Below, piece by piece: positions 1-8,459 of a stretch of DNA of 55,099 nucleotides (positions are counted from its first letter, which is position 1; each line of letters begins with the position of its first letter). The translations under genes were made by a program, and so were the position numbers. This stretch comes from Anaerolineae bacterium. Lineage in GTDB: Bacteria; Chloroflexota; Anaerolineae; Aggregatilineales; Phototrophicaceae. The notes under the pieces were generated by a model that did not search any database, had not been told where the DNA came from, and saw only the letters and a program-made list of their open reading frames with translations. Where the stretch lies: positions 1-55,099 of the forward strand of contig JALHNB010000047.1 of NCBI GenBank assembly GCA_022843745.1, written 5' to 3'.

Positions 1-28
1 AAATTTTTGTTATTCATTATATCGCGGA

Positions 29-67
29 TTGGTCATTGGTCGTTGGTCGATAGTCGTTGGTCGATAG
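29..67. repeat. short tandem heptamer-like repeat
   Basis: The units TTGGTCG and ATAGTCG are repeated in tandem. Similar short runs occur at about 1593-1618, 1676-1707 and 54885-54915, always between genes. They resemble the short tandemly repeated heptamers known from other bacteria; no function can be assigned. Confidence 0.5.
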
Positions 68-90
68 CGTCATACTTGAGATGATGTATG

Positions 91-220
91 GCAGGGCGAC
101 CCAACGGGATCGCCCCTACGAAATTATGTGTGTTGGTTCTCGGCAGGGCGCACGGCGGTGCGCCCCTACAATCAATGCGTATCGTGTGTGATGTAGGGGC
201 GAGGCATGTCTCGCCCCTAC
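91..220. repeat. three P1 palindromes in a row
   Basis: Three copies of the P1 palindrome lie at 91-119, 143-169 and 193-220. The core is GTAGGGGC (or GCAGGGC) on the left and GCCCCTAC on the right, with a variable self-complementary middle such as GAGGCATGTCTC. They sit just downstream of the solute-binding protein gene that ends at 238 on the minus strand, so they may act as transcription-ending or mRNA-protecting hairpins for it. The middle differs between copies while staying paired, which suggests selection on structure. Confidence 0.75.
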
Positions 221-237
221 GGTCATCGCGACACCGA

Positions 238-1527
238 TTACCCGCCGAGAACCTTGTTGGCTTCTTCACGCAGCAGCGCTACGCCATCCTCGACGGAAAG
301 CTGGCCGAACAAAATTGGGTCATGGAACAGCGGCCCAAAGACGTTGCCTGTGAAATTGCTCCAATTCGCCGGGTCTGGCGCGGGGATCGGGCTGGAATCT
401 TCGGCAACTGCGGCGACAAACCGGAAGGTTTCGGCGCTGGCGGCATCAAGCATCGGCAGCAGGTGGTCAGCGACGACGGTGGAGATCGGCACACCGCGTT
501 CGGCGAACAGCACTTCATTCGCGGGCAGATCGTTGGTGACATAGTTGATGAAATCGGCTGCCAGTTCGGGAGTCTCGCACTGCGAAGTGATCGAGAAGAA
601 CATTGACGGCTTCAGGTAATTCGACGGCTGACCACCTTCAGGGCGCGGGATCGGCCACAACTGGAAATTGCGCTCTTCGCCAGCGCCAGCGAAGACCGCG
701 ACCACCTGATTGCTCCACTGATACTGCATGGCGGAGTCACCCGTGACGATCATCGAGGCTTCGAGGGGAGCCTGGGCAAATTCGGCATATTCTTCGGGGG
801 TGGCAATTACGCCGTCATTCTGTAAGCGCAAAATCATATTGAAATGGTCAATTGTCGGCTGATCATCAGTGTAGCCGAGTGACTTGCCGTCTTCCGAAAT
901 CACAGGCTGACCATAACCCAGGTTCATGGTGCGCCAGAACTGGACATCGCCCAGCCCGGTTGTGCCTGCGGTCATCGCCCAAATGCCAAGATTTTCGTGC
1001 AGTTGGCGGGCAACTTCTTCAAATTCTGTCCATGTCCATGTGGTTGAGGGCAGTTCGATACCGGCTTCCGCAAAGGCATCGACATCAATAATAATCGACT
1101 GCGAGTTCGTCCCCAGGCTAATGCCGAAGGTTTCATCGCCCACTTTGCCGCCGTCCAGCAGCGAGGCCGGGACGTTGGATACGTCGATCTGGCTGGATTC
1201 GAAGAAGGGATCGAGAGGCATAAGCAGACCGCGTGATGCCCACTCGGTCAGGTAGGCATAATCCTGCTGCATCACGCACGGAAGCTGCTCACCAGCCGCT
1301 TTGGTATTTTCCAGCGTCCAATAATCGGTGAAGCTGGCGAATTCGTAGACAATATCGACATCGGGGTTGGCGGCTTCCCACATTTCGATGACTTTGATGG
1401 TGCGGTCATGACGATTTTGTGAACCCCACCAGTTGATTTGCAGTTCTGTTTTGTCCTGCGCGAGTGACGGGCCGACCAGCGCCGCCAGCAGGCCGAGGAT
1501 TATCGTTAAGAGCAGTAACTTTCGCAT
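238..1527 (-). CDS. extracellular solute-binding protein, ABC sugar-type (family 1)
   Basis: This 429-residue protein is a periplasmic or cell-surface binding protein of the kind that captures sugars or related solutes for an ABC importer. The N-terminus (MRKLLLLTIILGLLAALVGP) is a signal peptide ending at about residue 24, without a lipobox cysteine, so it may be secreted free. The rest has the family-1 pattern: a beta strand with INWWG just after the signal, a central YQW region and a late GVPIS stretch. The length is normal for the family. A GGAAGG ribosome-binding site lies 9 bases before the ATG. No permease or ATPase gene lies beside it, so its transporter partner must be elsewhere. The GntR-type regulator gene is divergent and probably shares the intergenic control region. 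The exact ligand cannot be told. Confidence 0.88.
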   Translation of the reverse strand: MRKLLLLTIILGLLAALVGPSLAQDKTELQINWWGSQNRHDRTIKVIEMWEAANPDVDIVYEFASFTDYWTLENTKAAGEQLPCVMQQDYAYLTEWASRGLLMPLDPFFESSQIDVSNVPASLLDGGKVGDETFGISLGTNSQSIIIDVDAFAEAGIELPSTTWTWTEFEEVARQLHENLGIWAMTAGTTGLGDVQFWRTMNLGYGQPVISEDGKSLGYTDDQPTIDHFNMILRLQNDGVIATPEEYAEFAQAPLEASMIVTGDSAMQYQWSNQVVAVFAGAGEERNFQLWPIPRPEGGQPSNYLKPSMFFSITSQCETPELAADFINYVTNDLPANEVLFAERGVPISTVVADHLLPMLDAASAETFRFVAAVAEDSSPIPAPDPANWSNFTGNVFGPLFHDPILFGQLSVEDGVALLREEANKVLGG

Positions 1528-1748
1528 TTGAATAAGCCTTCCTTGATTATTTGTCTTGTTTGTCTTTTTCGCCTCAAGCTGTTAGCTTTTAAGTCGATAG
1601 TCGATAGCTATTCGCTTTTAGCTTGTTTCAAGAACATGGGTTTCATAATCTCACGAAGTGTTTTTTGCTTTTGCTAAAAGCTAATGACTAGCAGCTAATA
1701 GCTTTTCAGCCTCCCTTGATCTAGTTGGCTATTGCGGGAAAATTTCAT

Positions 1749-1796
1749 ATCATATAGGATATATGATGTGCGTTCCAATATAGGATATAGGATATA
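1749..1796. promoter_or_regulatory. probable GntR operator cluster
   Basis: A perfect inverted repeat, ATCATATA-gga-TATATGAT (1749-1767), contains TATAGGATATA. The same 11-mer recurs at 1779-1789 and 1786-1796. All lie within 75 bases upstream of the regulator start at 1820 and between two divergent genes. By analogy with other FCD-type GntR proteins, this is the likely autoregulatory operator; the binding itself is inferred. Confidence 0.5.
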
Positions 1797-1819
1797 GCGC
1801 GAAAACGCAAGAGGTTATC

Positions 1820-2500
1820 ATGAAGGTCGAATTTCGCAGTAAAAACGAGATTGTTTATCAGCTTTTGCGTCAAGCGCTGGTGAATGGCGACTATAAGCCG
1901 GGAGATCGGTTGGTGATCGACCAACTCGCGGTGGAACTTGGCGTGAGCCAGATTCCGATCCGCGAGGCGATCCGGCAGTTGGAGGCCGACGGATTTGTCA
2001 CGATTGAGCCATATTCGGGCGCGACGGTGACGGATTTGAACGCCAACTTCATTTATGAGGTGTTCGCGCTGCTGGAAAATATCGAGGTGATTTGCAGCCG
2101 CACCGCCTGCCGCTGTATGACCGACACCGAACTGGAAAATCTGGCAGCGTTCATCCACAAGATGGACGCGAGTGTGGATAAGCCCGATCAGTGGTCGCAG
2201 GAAAATAAAGAGCTGCATCTGCTGGTGTGCGATTATGCACGGGCGGCGCTGACGAAAAAGATGATGCTGAAAGTTCTCGATCATTGGGATCGGCTGCGCC
2301 TGCATTATCTGAAGGATGTTTTTGGGCATCGGATTCATGTGGCGCAGGAGGAGCATAAGCAGATGCTTGAAGCCTTCCGTGCGCGTGACCCGGACGCGGT
2401 GGAGCGTATCGTCCGCCAGCATAACCAGAACGCGCTGGCACGGTATATCGCGCATTTGCAATCGGCAGGCTATATCGCCGTGCAGGAGGGGTGCGCGTGA
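1820..2500 (+). CDS. GntR-family transcriptional regulator (FadR/FCD subfamily)
   Basis: This 226-residue protein has an N-terminal winged helix-turn-helix (about residues 5-70, with the typical GDYKPGDRLVIDQLAVELG and PIREAIRQLEADGFV segments). An all-helical FCD effector domain follows (about 80-210), with acidic and histidine residues (such as LHLLVCDYA and HIVAQEEH-like HVAQEEHKQML) that often bind a metal and a small acid. Such proteins usually repress catabolic genes until a sugar acid or organic acid binds. An AGAGG site precedes the ATG. The gene faces away from the solute-binding protein gene and lies just upstream of the DapA-like and OYE-like genes, so both groups are candidate targets. 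The direct TATAGGATATA repeats before it suggest self-regulation. Confidence 0.9.
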   Translation: MKVEFRSKNEIVYQLLRQALVNGDYKPGDRLVIDQLAVELGVSQIPIREAIRQLEADGFVTIEPYSGATVTDLNANFIYEVFALLENIEVICSRTACRCMTDTELENLAAFIHKMDASVDKPDQWSQENKELHLLVCDYARAALTKKMMLKVLDHWDRLRLHYLKDVFGHRIHVAQEEHKQMLEAFRARDPDAVERIVRQHNQNALARYIAHLQSAGYIAVQEGCA

Positions 2501-2507
2501 GGGATTA

Positions 2508-2572
2508 ACCCCTCCCCCAGCCCCTCCCCATTTCGCAAGCTCATGGAGAGGGGAGTCGGGCGCGGGTGAGGA
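2508..2572. repeat. P2 palindromic repeat
   Basis: A CCCCTCCCC tract, a short middle (ATTTCGCAAGCTCATGGA) and GAGGGGAG form a G/C-rich hairpin. It starts 8 bases after the regulator stop codon. It is nearly the same sequence as the copy inside the gene at 52873-52930, and related copies lie at 10474, 11871, 35419, 40780 and 52168. Confidence 0.75.
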
Positions 2573-2632
2573 GATGAAGTTAGAAGCGGACGCGATAATG
2601 CGATTTCAGAAAATAAATCGGAGATCGTTTTC

Positions 2633-2660
2633 GTAGGGGCATGATATATCATGCCCCTAC
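2633..2660. repeat. P1 palindrome (ATGATATATCAT type)
   Basis: GTAGGGGC-ATGATATATCAT-GCCCCTAC is a perfect palindrome. An identical palindrome lies at 3803-3830 and a degenerate one at 54966-54993. A half copy, GCGCCCCTAC, follows at 2708-2717 as part of a partly duplicated stretch (CCCCTACCAACGC...ATATCCGGTTTA at about 2653-2687 and 2710-2746). Confidence 0.75.
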
Positions 2661-2789
2661 CAACGCGACGCTCGAATATCCGGTTTAAATCTCAATAGAC
2701 CATTATTGCGCCCCTACCAACGCAACGATGATATATCCGGTTTAGTGGTGAAAAGAGCAACAGGGCAACAGGTACGCGGGAGAACAAAA

Positions 2790-3743
2790 ATGATTACTGA
2801 TAGACAAGAGGCGAAGACGCAACCCCTACAACAGATCAAACCGAATCGGAAAATCACCGGGATTTCGGCGATTTTGCTGCCATATACTGACGATGGCGCG
2901 ATTGATTGGGACGGTTTTCGCGCCCATGTCGCCCGTACCTCCGACGCGGGGATTACGCCTGCGGTGAACATGGACACAGGCTACGTCAATCTGCTGACCG
3001 ACGACGAGCGCCTGGCGGTCTTGAAGCACACGCAGGAAACGCTGGGTGGCAGAAATTTCGTCGCGGGGGCATTCGTGGGCGATCAACCCGGCGATGCCTG
3101 GAATCCGGGTGCGGTTCTTCAAGCGGCGGCGCAGATTCAGCAGCACGGCGGGACGCCCGTGATTTTTCAGTCATATGGGCTGACGAGCCGGGCGGATATT
3201 GCCGGGGCGTATGCCGAGATCGGGCGCGAAGTCCCGCAGTTTATCGCGTTTGAGCTGGGCAAAATGTTCGCACCGTTCGGTCAGATATACAGCCTGGAAA
3301 CGTATGCCGAAATGCTCGATGTGCCGCAGTGTCTGGGCGCAAAACATTCGTCGCTGAGTCGCCAACTCGAATGGGAACGCCTGGAACTCCGCGATAGCCG
3401 TCGCCCCGATTTCAAGGTGTTTACGGGCAACGATCTGGCGATTGATATGGTCATGTACGGCAGCGATTACCTGCTGGGACTCAGCACATTCGCGCCGGAT
3501 TTATTCGCCAGACGTGATGCGATGTGGGCGGCGGGCGACCCCGGCTTCTACGAACTCAACGACATCCTGCAATATCTGGGATTTCTGGCGTTCAGGCCGC
3601 CCGTCCCGGCCTACAAGCACAGCGCGGCGCAGTTTCTAAAGTTACGCGGGTGGTTGAAAAGCGACCAGATACATCGGAACGCGACACGCAGGCCGGACAG
3701 CGATGTCGAGATTTTGCGCGATATTGTGGGGCGGTTAAGCTAA
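2790..3743 (+). CDS. dihydrodipicolinate synthase-family (DapA-fold) lyase/aldolase
   Basis: This 317-residue TIM-barrel protein belongs to the DapA/NanA superfamily, class-I aldolases that form a Schiff base with pyruvate-like substrates. The start [11 protein letters not shown] is chosen because GGGAGA lies 7 bases upstream; a longer reading from a TTG at 2706 would begin inside a repeat. Landmarks are [17 protein letters not shown] at the first barrel strand, the [15 protein letters not shown] segment where DapA has its GTTGE loop, and GAKHSS near residue 204, where the Schiff-base lysine is expected. The usual YN(I/V)P tyrosine segment is replaced by a FELGKMF-like stretch, so the substrate is probably not that of lysine synthesis. 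It begins a run of co-directional catabolic genes (OYE-like, hydrolase, MocA-like). Confidence 0.8.
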   Translation: MITDRQEAKTQPLQQIKPNRKITGISAILLPYTDDGAIDWDGFRAHVARTSDAGITPAVNMDTGYVNLLTDDERLAVLKHTQETLGGRNFVAGAFVGDQPGDAWNPGAVLQAAAQIQQHGGTPVIFQSYGLTSRADIAGAYAEIGREVPQFIAFELGKMFAPFGQIYSLETYAEMLDVPQCLGAKHSSLSRQLEWERLELRDSRRPDFKVFTGNDLAIDMVMYGSDYLLGLSTFAPDLFARRDAMWAAGDPGFYELNDILQYLGFLAFRPPVPAYKHSAAQFLKLRGWLKSDQIHRNATRRPDSDVEILRDIVGRLS

Positions 3744-3802
3744 TTGTGACAAGGGATTTGCGACCCGGCAATTTTAAAGCGACACCTACCAACACGTGAT
3801 CT

Positions 3803-3830
3803 GTAGGGGCATGATATATCATGCCCCTAC
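3803..3830. repeat. P1 palindrome (ATGATATATCAT type)
   Basis: This palindrome is identical to the one at 2633-2660. It lies between the DapA-like and OYE-like genes, so the two copies bracket the DapA-like gene. Confidence 0.8.
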
Positions 3831-3925
3831 GCAAAATACCTCGCATTTCCCTAAACTATCGTGAACGAAAGTGTCGAGACGGGTAGGGGTGAGGGGAATT
3901 TATGTAGAGATGAGGTAAAAAAATT

Positions 3926-5356
3926 ATGACATACCGACGCATCGCGCAGTTACGCACAGCAGAGGATTTTCGGCGGCATCTGGAAGCTATTGGCGCGAGT
4001 CTGGATTTTGACGAGACGATGCAGGCCGGGGCAGACGCGCCTTTATCACAGCCGCACACGGTTGACGGCTTCACATTCAGCAATCGATTCGCGGTTTTGC
4101 CGATGGAAGGCTGGGATGGCACAACCGATGGGCATCCAACGGATCTGGTGCGGCGGCGCTGGCAGCGATTTGGCAGCAGCGGGGCGAAACTGATCTGGGG
4201 CGGGGAGGCTGTCGCGGTGCGGCCTGATGGTCGCGCCAATCCGAATCAGTTGATTATGAACGCCGACACAGTTGGTGAAATCGCGAATTTACGCGACATG
4301 CTGATCGCCACCCACCGCGAACGTTTCGGTGGCGATGATCCGGTGGTCGGCTTGCAGTTGACGCATTCGGGGCGGTTCGCGCGGCCTGTCGGCAAAGAGC
4401 CGAAAATCCTGTATCACCACCCATTTCTCGACAAAAAATTCGGCCTCGGTGACGACTACCCGCTGATGACTGACGACGAAATCGCCTATCTGATCGAGGA
4501 TTTTTTACACGCGGCAAAACGGGCGCAGCAGGCGGGCTTTGATTTTGTCGATGTCAAGCACTGTCACGGCTATCTGGGGCATGAATTTCTGAGCGCGGTA
4601 GATCGGGAAGGGCGCTATGGCGGGAGTTTTGAAAATCGGACGCGATTTTTACGCGAGGTCGTGGCTGGAATCCGTGCCGAAGCCCCCGGCTTAAAAATCG
4701 GCGTTCGCCTGAGCGCATTCGATTTGCTGCCGTTTCGCCCCGGCGCGGATGGAACGGGCGAGCCGGAAATTTACCAGAATGGCGATTATCGCTATGCGTT
4801 TGGGAGCGCTGGCAGTGGACTCGACGTGAATTTAGCGGAGCCGTGCGCGTTTCTAGATTTGCTGAAGTCGCTGGATATTCATCTGGCCTGCATCACGGCG
4901 GGCAGCCCATACTATAATCCCCATATTCAGCGTCCGGCGCTTTTCCCGCCGTCGGATGGCTATCAACCGCCGGAAGACCCGCTGGTCGGCGTGGCGCGGC
5001 AGATCAACGCGGTGGCAGCATTGAAAGCGCATTGCCCCGATATGACGATTGTCGGCACGGGCTATTCGTATTTGCAGGAATGGCTGCCGAACGTGGCGCA
5101 AAATGTCGTGCGAACGGGGAAGGCAGATTTTGTGGGCATTGGTCGGCTCATTTTGAGCTATCCCGACATCGTTGCGGACGTGCTGGACGGCAAATCGCTT
5201 CAACGCAAGCGCCTGTGTCGGACATTCAGCGATTGCACCACCGCGCCGCGAAACGGCCTCGTCTCCGGCTGCTTTCCACTGGACGATTTTTACAAAAATC
5301 ACCCGGACGCGGAGGCACTGGCGAAGTTGAAGCGACCAGAAACATCTCAGGCCTAG
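3926..5356 (+). CDS. NADH:flavin oxidoreductase, Old Yellow Enzyme family
   Basis: This 476-residue FMN-dependent TIM-barrel oxidoreductase probably reduces an activated C=C bond or acts on a related unsaturated or aromatic catabolite with NAD(P)H. Visible landmarks are [20 protein letters not shown] with the following GGEAVAV near residues 55-95, [11 protein letters not shown] near 148, and the [20 protein letters not shown] block with [10 protein letters not shown] near 205-240 (substrate/FMN-binding histidines and the family GGS.ENR signature). Late segments IVGTGYSY and [11 protein letters not shown] bind the FMN phosphate. It ends without the extra FAD/NAD domains of 2,4-dienoyl-CoA reductases. 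Start: GAGG lies 10 bases upstream of the ATG. It is probably in a transcription unit with the flanking genes. Confidence 0.88.
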   Translation: MTYRRIAQLRTAEDFRRHLEAIGASLDFDETMQAGADAPLSQPHTVDGFTFSNRFAVLPMEGWDGTTDGHPTDLVRRRWQRFGSSGAKLIWGGEAVAVRPDGRANPNQLIMNADTVGEIANLRDMLIATHRERFGGDDPVVGLQLTHSGRFARPVGKEPKILYHHPFLDKKFGLGDDYPLMTDDEIAYLIEDFLHAAKRAQQAGFDFVDVKHCHGYLGHEFLSAVDREGRYGGSFENRTRFLREVVAGIRAEAPGLKIGVRLSAFDLLPFRPGADGTGEPEIYQNGDYRYAFGSAGSGLDVNLAEPCAFLDLLKSLDIHLACITAGSPYYNPHIQRPALFPPSDGYQPPEDPLVGVARQINAVAALKAHCPDMTIVGTGYSYLQEWLPNVAQNVVRTGKADFVGIGRLILSYPDIVADVLDGKSLQRKRLCRTFSDCTTAPRNGLVSGCFPLDDFYKNHPDAEALAKLKRPETSQA

Positions 5357-5399
5357 AAGTGATATACTGGCTTTAACCACTTTCTAGCTGAGGTACTAC

Positions 5400-6224
5400 A
5401 TGGAAGCCAAAAATTTTCAACTCAGCGACGGGCGAAATCTTGCCTACGCGGAGTACGGTCAGCCGGAGGGGATTCCGGTATTCTTTTTTCATGGTACGCC
5501 GGGAGCGCACATTATGCCAGAGGGCGATATTGCGATGGCAGTCCGGCACAATTTACGGATCATCGCCACCGCCAGGCCTGGGTTTGGGCTGTCGGATTTC
5601 AAGCCGGGGCGGATATTACTCGACTGGCCGGATGATGTCGTTGAATTGGCGGATTTTCTGAAAATCCCGCAATTTGGGGTGATTGGACATTCCGGCGGCG
5701 GCCCTCATGCAGCGGCCTGCGCTTATAAAATTCCAGAGCGTTTGACACGCGCATCACTGGTGAGCAGCCTCGCGCCCTGTGATGCCTTTGGCGAATGCCC
5801 AGAGCCGCCGCCACTCGCTGAGCGCGAAGCCTATTATGCAGATTATGCGCAGTCGGTCAAAGCGGATGGAGATGCCTGGTTTACCAATGTTCTGCCCCGC
5901 GTTGGCGAGATGGATCGCAGCCGAGCGCGGGAGCTGAAGTCGTTTTATATTGAGTCATCTCAGGAATCGTTGCGCAATGGCTGGCGGGGGTATCTCCACG
6001 AAATGGAAATTCTGTATTTTCATCCCTGGCAATTTTCGCCTGCGGAGATTCGAGCGAAAGTTCACATTTTTCATGGTGAGGCTGATCCGGGCGTGCCTGT
6101 TTCGCATGGACGGTATCTGGCAGAACAGATTCCTCACGCTGAGGCGACGTATTTTCCGGGTATCGGTCATCAGATGCCCGAAGCGTGTTGGGACGTGATT
6201 TTCGAGAGTTTTGGAGCTTCGTAG
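5400..6224 (+). CDS. alpha/beta hydrolase
   Basis: This 274-residue cytosolic hydrolase has the classical triad: an oxyanion segment FFHGTPGAH, a nucleophile elbow GHSGGGPHAA (Ser about 97), an acid in HGEADPGVPV and the catalytic His in GIGHQMPEA near the C-terminus. The length fits a compact esterase or C-C hydrolase. It follows the OYE-like gene by 43 bases, with GAGG before the ATG, and probably acts in the same catabolic route; the substrate is unknown. Its stop codon TAG (6222-6224) is the TAG inside the left arm (GTAGGGGC) of a P1 palindrome, so a repeat insertion seems to have set the C-terminus of this protein. Confidence 0.85.
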   Translation: MEAKNFQLSDGRNLAYAEYGQPEGIPVFFFHGTPGAHIMPEGDIAMAVRHNLRIIATARPGFGLSDFKPGRILLDWPDDVVELADFLKIPQFGVIGHSGGGPHAAACAYKIPERLTRASLVSSLAPCDAFGECPEPPPLAEREAYYADYAQSVKADGDAWFTNVLPRVGEMDRSRARELKSFYIESSQESLRNGWRGYLHEMEILYFHPWQFSPAEIRAKVHIFHGEADPGVPVSHGRYLAEQIPHAEATYFPGIGHQMPEACWDVIFESFGAS

Positions 6225-6244
6225 GGGCGCACGGCGGTGCGCCC
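6221..6244. repeat. P1 palindrome, right arm shortened, overlapping a stop codon
   Basis: GTAGGGGCGCACGGCGGTGC followed by GCCC, where the usual CTAC is missing. The TAG in the left arm is the stop codon of the hydrolase gene ending at 6224. The middle CGCACGGCGGTGCG is the same as in the copy at 143-169. Confidence 0.7.
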
Positions 6245-6270
6245 AACTCACATATACCAGAGGAACATTT

Positions 6271-7344
6271 ATGAAAACATATCGCGCGGCGATCATCGGG
6301 ACGGGTGGAGTCGCGGAAAGTCATATACGGGCGATCCGCGCGGCGGGTGAGCGAGTCGAAATCGTCGCGGCGATGGACGTGGACGAAGCGCGAGTTAAAG
6401 CCTTCTGCGAGAAACATGATATTCCGCGCTTTTACACCGACTCCGGCGCGATGCTCGACGCGGCGCAGGCCGATCTCGTGCATATCGCCTCGCCAACAGG
6501 GATGCACTGCGATCAGGCGATTCAAAGTCTGGAGGCGGGCGCGTGGGTGTTTTGCGAGAAACCGTTGTGCGCATCACTGGCGGAATTTGACCGCATCAGC
6601 GAGGCCGAAAATCGAACAGGGCGCTACGTCAGCACAGTGTTTCAGTGGCGCTTCGGCTCGGCGGCGAAACACGTCAAAAAAGTGATCGAGTACGGCGAGA
6701 TGGGCGAACTGCGCGTGGCGGTGTGCAATACGCTCTGGTATCGGGCGCTGCCGTATTACGAAGTCCCCTGGCGCGGCAAGTGGGCGACGGAAACGGGCGG
6801 TGCGACGGTCACGCTCGGCATCCATCTGATGGATTTATTTCTGTGGTTTCAGAGCGAGTGGGAAGAAATTTTCGCGATGGCCGCCACGCTGGATCGCCCG
6901 ATTGAGACGGATAACGTGACGATGGCGATTGTGCGCTTCAAAAATGGCGCACTTGCCAGCATGAGCAACAGCGCACTTTCGCCGCGCGAGGAATCGCACC
7001 TGCGGATGGATTTTCAACGCGCAACCGTCGAGGTGACGACGCGCTCCCCGTATACCAACAAAAATTGGCGTTTTACGACACCTGAAAGTATGCCCGACCC
7101 CGACTCGCTGGCGCGGTGGCAGAATATCGAAGAAGATTTTTCCGGCTCACAGGCGGTTCAACTCATCGAACTGCTGGACGCGATGGATCGCAACGAGCGC
7201 CCGCCCATCAACGGCCCGGACTCGCGGCGGATTGTCGAGTTTATCGCCAGCCTGTACAAAGCGGCCTTTACCGGCCAGCCTGTCACGCGCGGCTCGATTG
7301 CGCCGGGGGATCGGTTTTATGAGGGCAACAATGGGGGCAGGTGA
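6271..7344 (+). CDS. Gfo/Idh/MocA-family oxidoreductase
   Basis: This 357-residue NAD(P)-dependent dehydrogenase family member typically oxidises or epimerises sugars, inositols or their derivatives. The start MKTYRAAIIGTGG is chosen because GAGGA lies 6 bases upstream; the longer reading from 6211 would run through the P1 palindrome. The N-terminal Rossmann fold shows GTGGVAESHI (residues 10-19), the IASPTGMH strand and the EKP motif (VFCEKPLC, about residue 96), whose Lys is catalytic in the family. The C-terminal half has the GGATVTLGIHLMDLF segment with the conserved histidine of the substrate site. It is last in the co-directional set that begins with the DapA-like gene. Confidence 0.9.
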   Translation: MKTYRAAIIGTGGVAESHIRAIRAAGERVEIVAAMDVDEARVKAFCEKHDIPRFYTDSGAMLDAAQADLVHIASPTGMHCDQAIQSLEAGAWVFCEKPLCASLAEFDRISEAENRTGRYVSTVFQWRFGSAAKHVKKVIEYGEMGELRVAVCNTLWYRALPYYEVPWRGKWATETGGATVTLGIHLMDLFLWFQSEWEEIFAMAATLDRPIETDNVTMAIVRFKNGALASMSNSALSPREESHLRMDFQRATVEVTTRSPYTNKNWRFTTPESMPDPDSLARWQNIEEDFSGSQAVQLIELLDAMDRNERPPINGPDSRRIVEFIASLYKAAFTGQPVTRGSIAPGDRFYEGNNGGR

Positions 7345-7377
7345 TCGCGACGAGTCGAATGAGGTATTTAGAATTTC

Positions 7378-8370
7378 ATGGTTGATTGGAATGGCAGTTT
7401 TGAAGGATACAGCCGGAAGGAATTGCGTCGTGCTATAAAGCGGGCTGAACCTTCGATTTTTGAGCATATTTTACAATTTCTTGAAGATGATCCTAAAACT
7501 TTTGGCTCTGTCTATGCCAAAACGCTAATGTGGCAATACATCCGACGATATGGGCTGAACGAAAGGGATATACATTGTTTAGAACTAGCCGCACTCAAAT
7601 ATCTTGAACGACCTATGCGGCCTGAATATAAGCGCATGTGCCAAACAATGTCGTTTATTGCAACACCGTCATTCTGGCAGGAAATTGAAAAGCAACTCGT
7701 AAGCGAGAATCCGGTTATGCAGTTAAATGCCTATTGTTTGCGTCAATATTCTGAAGGGTTGAACGCGGGTGAACGGAAGCGCCTAGAGGCAAAAACAATA
7801 AAGCGAGTAATTAAGAAACACTACTGGAAAAATAACAGGCAGCGATATGGGCCTTATTTTTGGGGGAAGCATGTATGGGAAGCAGTATCAAATCCTTCGG
7901 TGTGGAAAGATAAGCAAGTTGTGTATCGTGAACCCATTGACGCAGATTTACCCATATTGCGTAATGATAACGATTACCAACTGACTATATTAGACTTTAG
8001 CTATTGCGAACCCGATAAAGTAATTGATGCGCTAAACCCGATTCTTATAGGTGCCAAATATCAGAACGGAATCAGTGCTTGGGTATCCATTTTCTATGTA
8101 TTTGGTGAACTTAGTAGTAATCAAGCTCTTCCTATTATTGAGAATTTCTATACCACACGTATTGCTCATCAATTTGAAAGCGCAAAAAGATGGTTAACGA
8201 CTCAGGCAATCAGGCGCTCACTGCAAAGAATTGGGACACCAGAAGCACTGCAAGCCGTCGCGAAATATCAACATATCGGTTCGGCGACTGATGCACATAT
8301 GAAATCGTTCACGACAGGCTGGTTGGCAGACGGAAACATGCCCAAAAATGAACCTCATGCGGAGGAATAA
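7378..8370 (+). CDS. hypothetical protein, helical repeat-like
   Basis: I do not recognise this 330-residue protein. It is rich in helices, with repeating pieces such as FEHILQFLEDDPKTFGSVYA, VIDALNPILIGAKYQNGISA and EALQAVAKYQH that look HEAT/armadillo-like, suggesting a scaffold rather than an enzyme. No signal peptide or membrane segment is seen. Codon use is clearly more AT-rich (AAA, AAT, ATA, TTA codons) than in the flanking dehydrogenase and oxygenase genes, a hint of horizontal acquisition. The ATG at 7378 follows the MocA-type gene by 33 bases but has only a weak ribosome-binding site (GAGG about 18 bases upstream). GGAGG at its 3' end (8361-8365) serves the decayed gene that follows. 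Confidence 0.7.
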   Translation: MVDWNGSFEGYSRKELRRAIKRAEPSIFEHILQFLEDDPKTFGSVYAKTLMWQYIRRYGLNERDIHCLELAALKYLERPMRPEYKRMCQTMSFIATPSFWQEIEKQLVSENPVMQLNAYCLRQYSEGLNAGERKRLEAKTIKRVIKKHYWKNNRQRYGPYFWGKHVWEAVSNPSVWKDKQVVYREPIDADLPILRNDNDYQLTILDFSYCEPDKVIDALNPILIGAKYQNGISAWVSIFYVFGELSSNQALPIIENFYTTRIAHQFESAKRWLTTQAIRRSLQRIGTPEALQAVAKYQHIGSATDAHMKSFTTGWLADGNMPKNEPHAEE

Positions 8371-8373
8371 CTC

Positions 8374-8459
8374 CTGACCGAACGACGCATTTACGCAGCC
8401 TATGACGACAACGGCATCCACATGGATGCAGCGCCGCGAAATGCTGCCGGATACGCATT
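8374..8459 (+). pseudogene. 5' remnant of a DUF4291-like gene
   Basis: Directly after the unknown gene, a GGAGG site (8361-8365) stands 8 bases before a CTG codon. Reading from there gives LTERRIYAAYDDNGIH, then a damaged stretch and AAGYALN. The start strongly resembles what I recall of DUF4291 proteins (R-I-x-A-x-Y-D-D-x-x-I-x-V-Y-Q-A...A-x-x-A). The frame then runs antisense into the PhyH-like gene. I see a gene that lost its 3' part, possibly when the neighbouring segment was inserted. The family match is from memory and moderate. Confidence 0.4.

Noticed and set aside
88-606. 172-codon plus-strand frame opposite the solute-binding protein gene
   Set aside because: It is antisense to a protein with signal peptide and family pattern; its own translation has no recognisable features and begins within the P1 palindromes.
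2574-2636. 20-codon frame with GAGGAG upstream, ending in TAG of a P1 palindrome
   Set aside because: It is too short, has no family match and its start lies at the edge of a P2 repeat; kept only as a curiosity.
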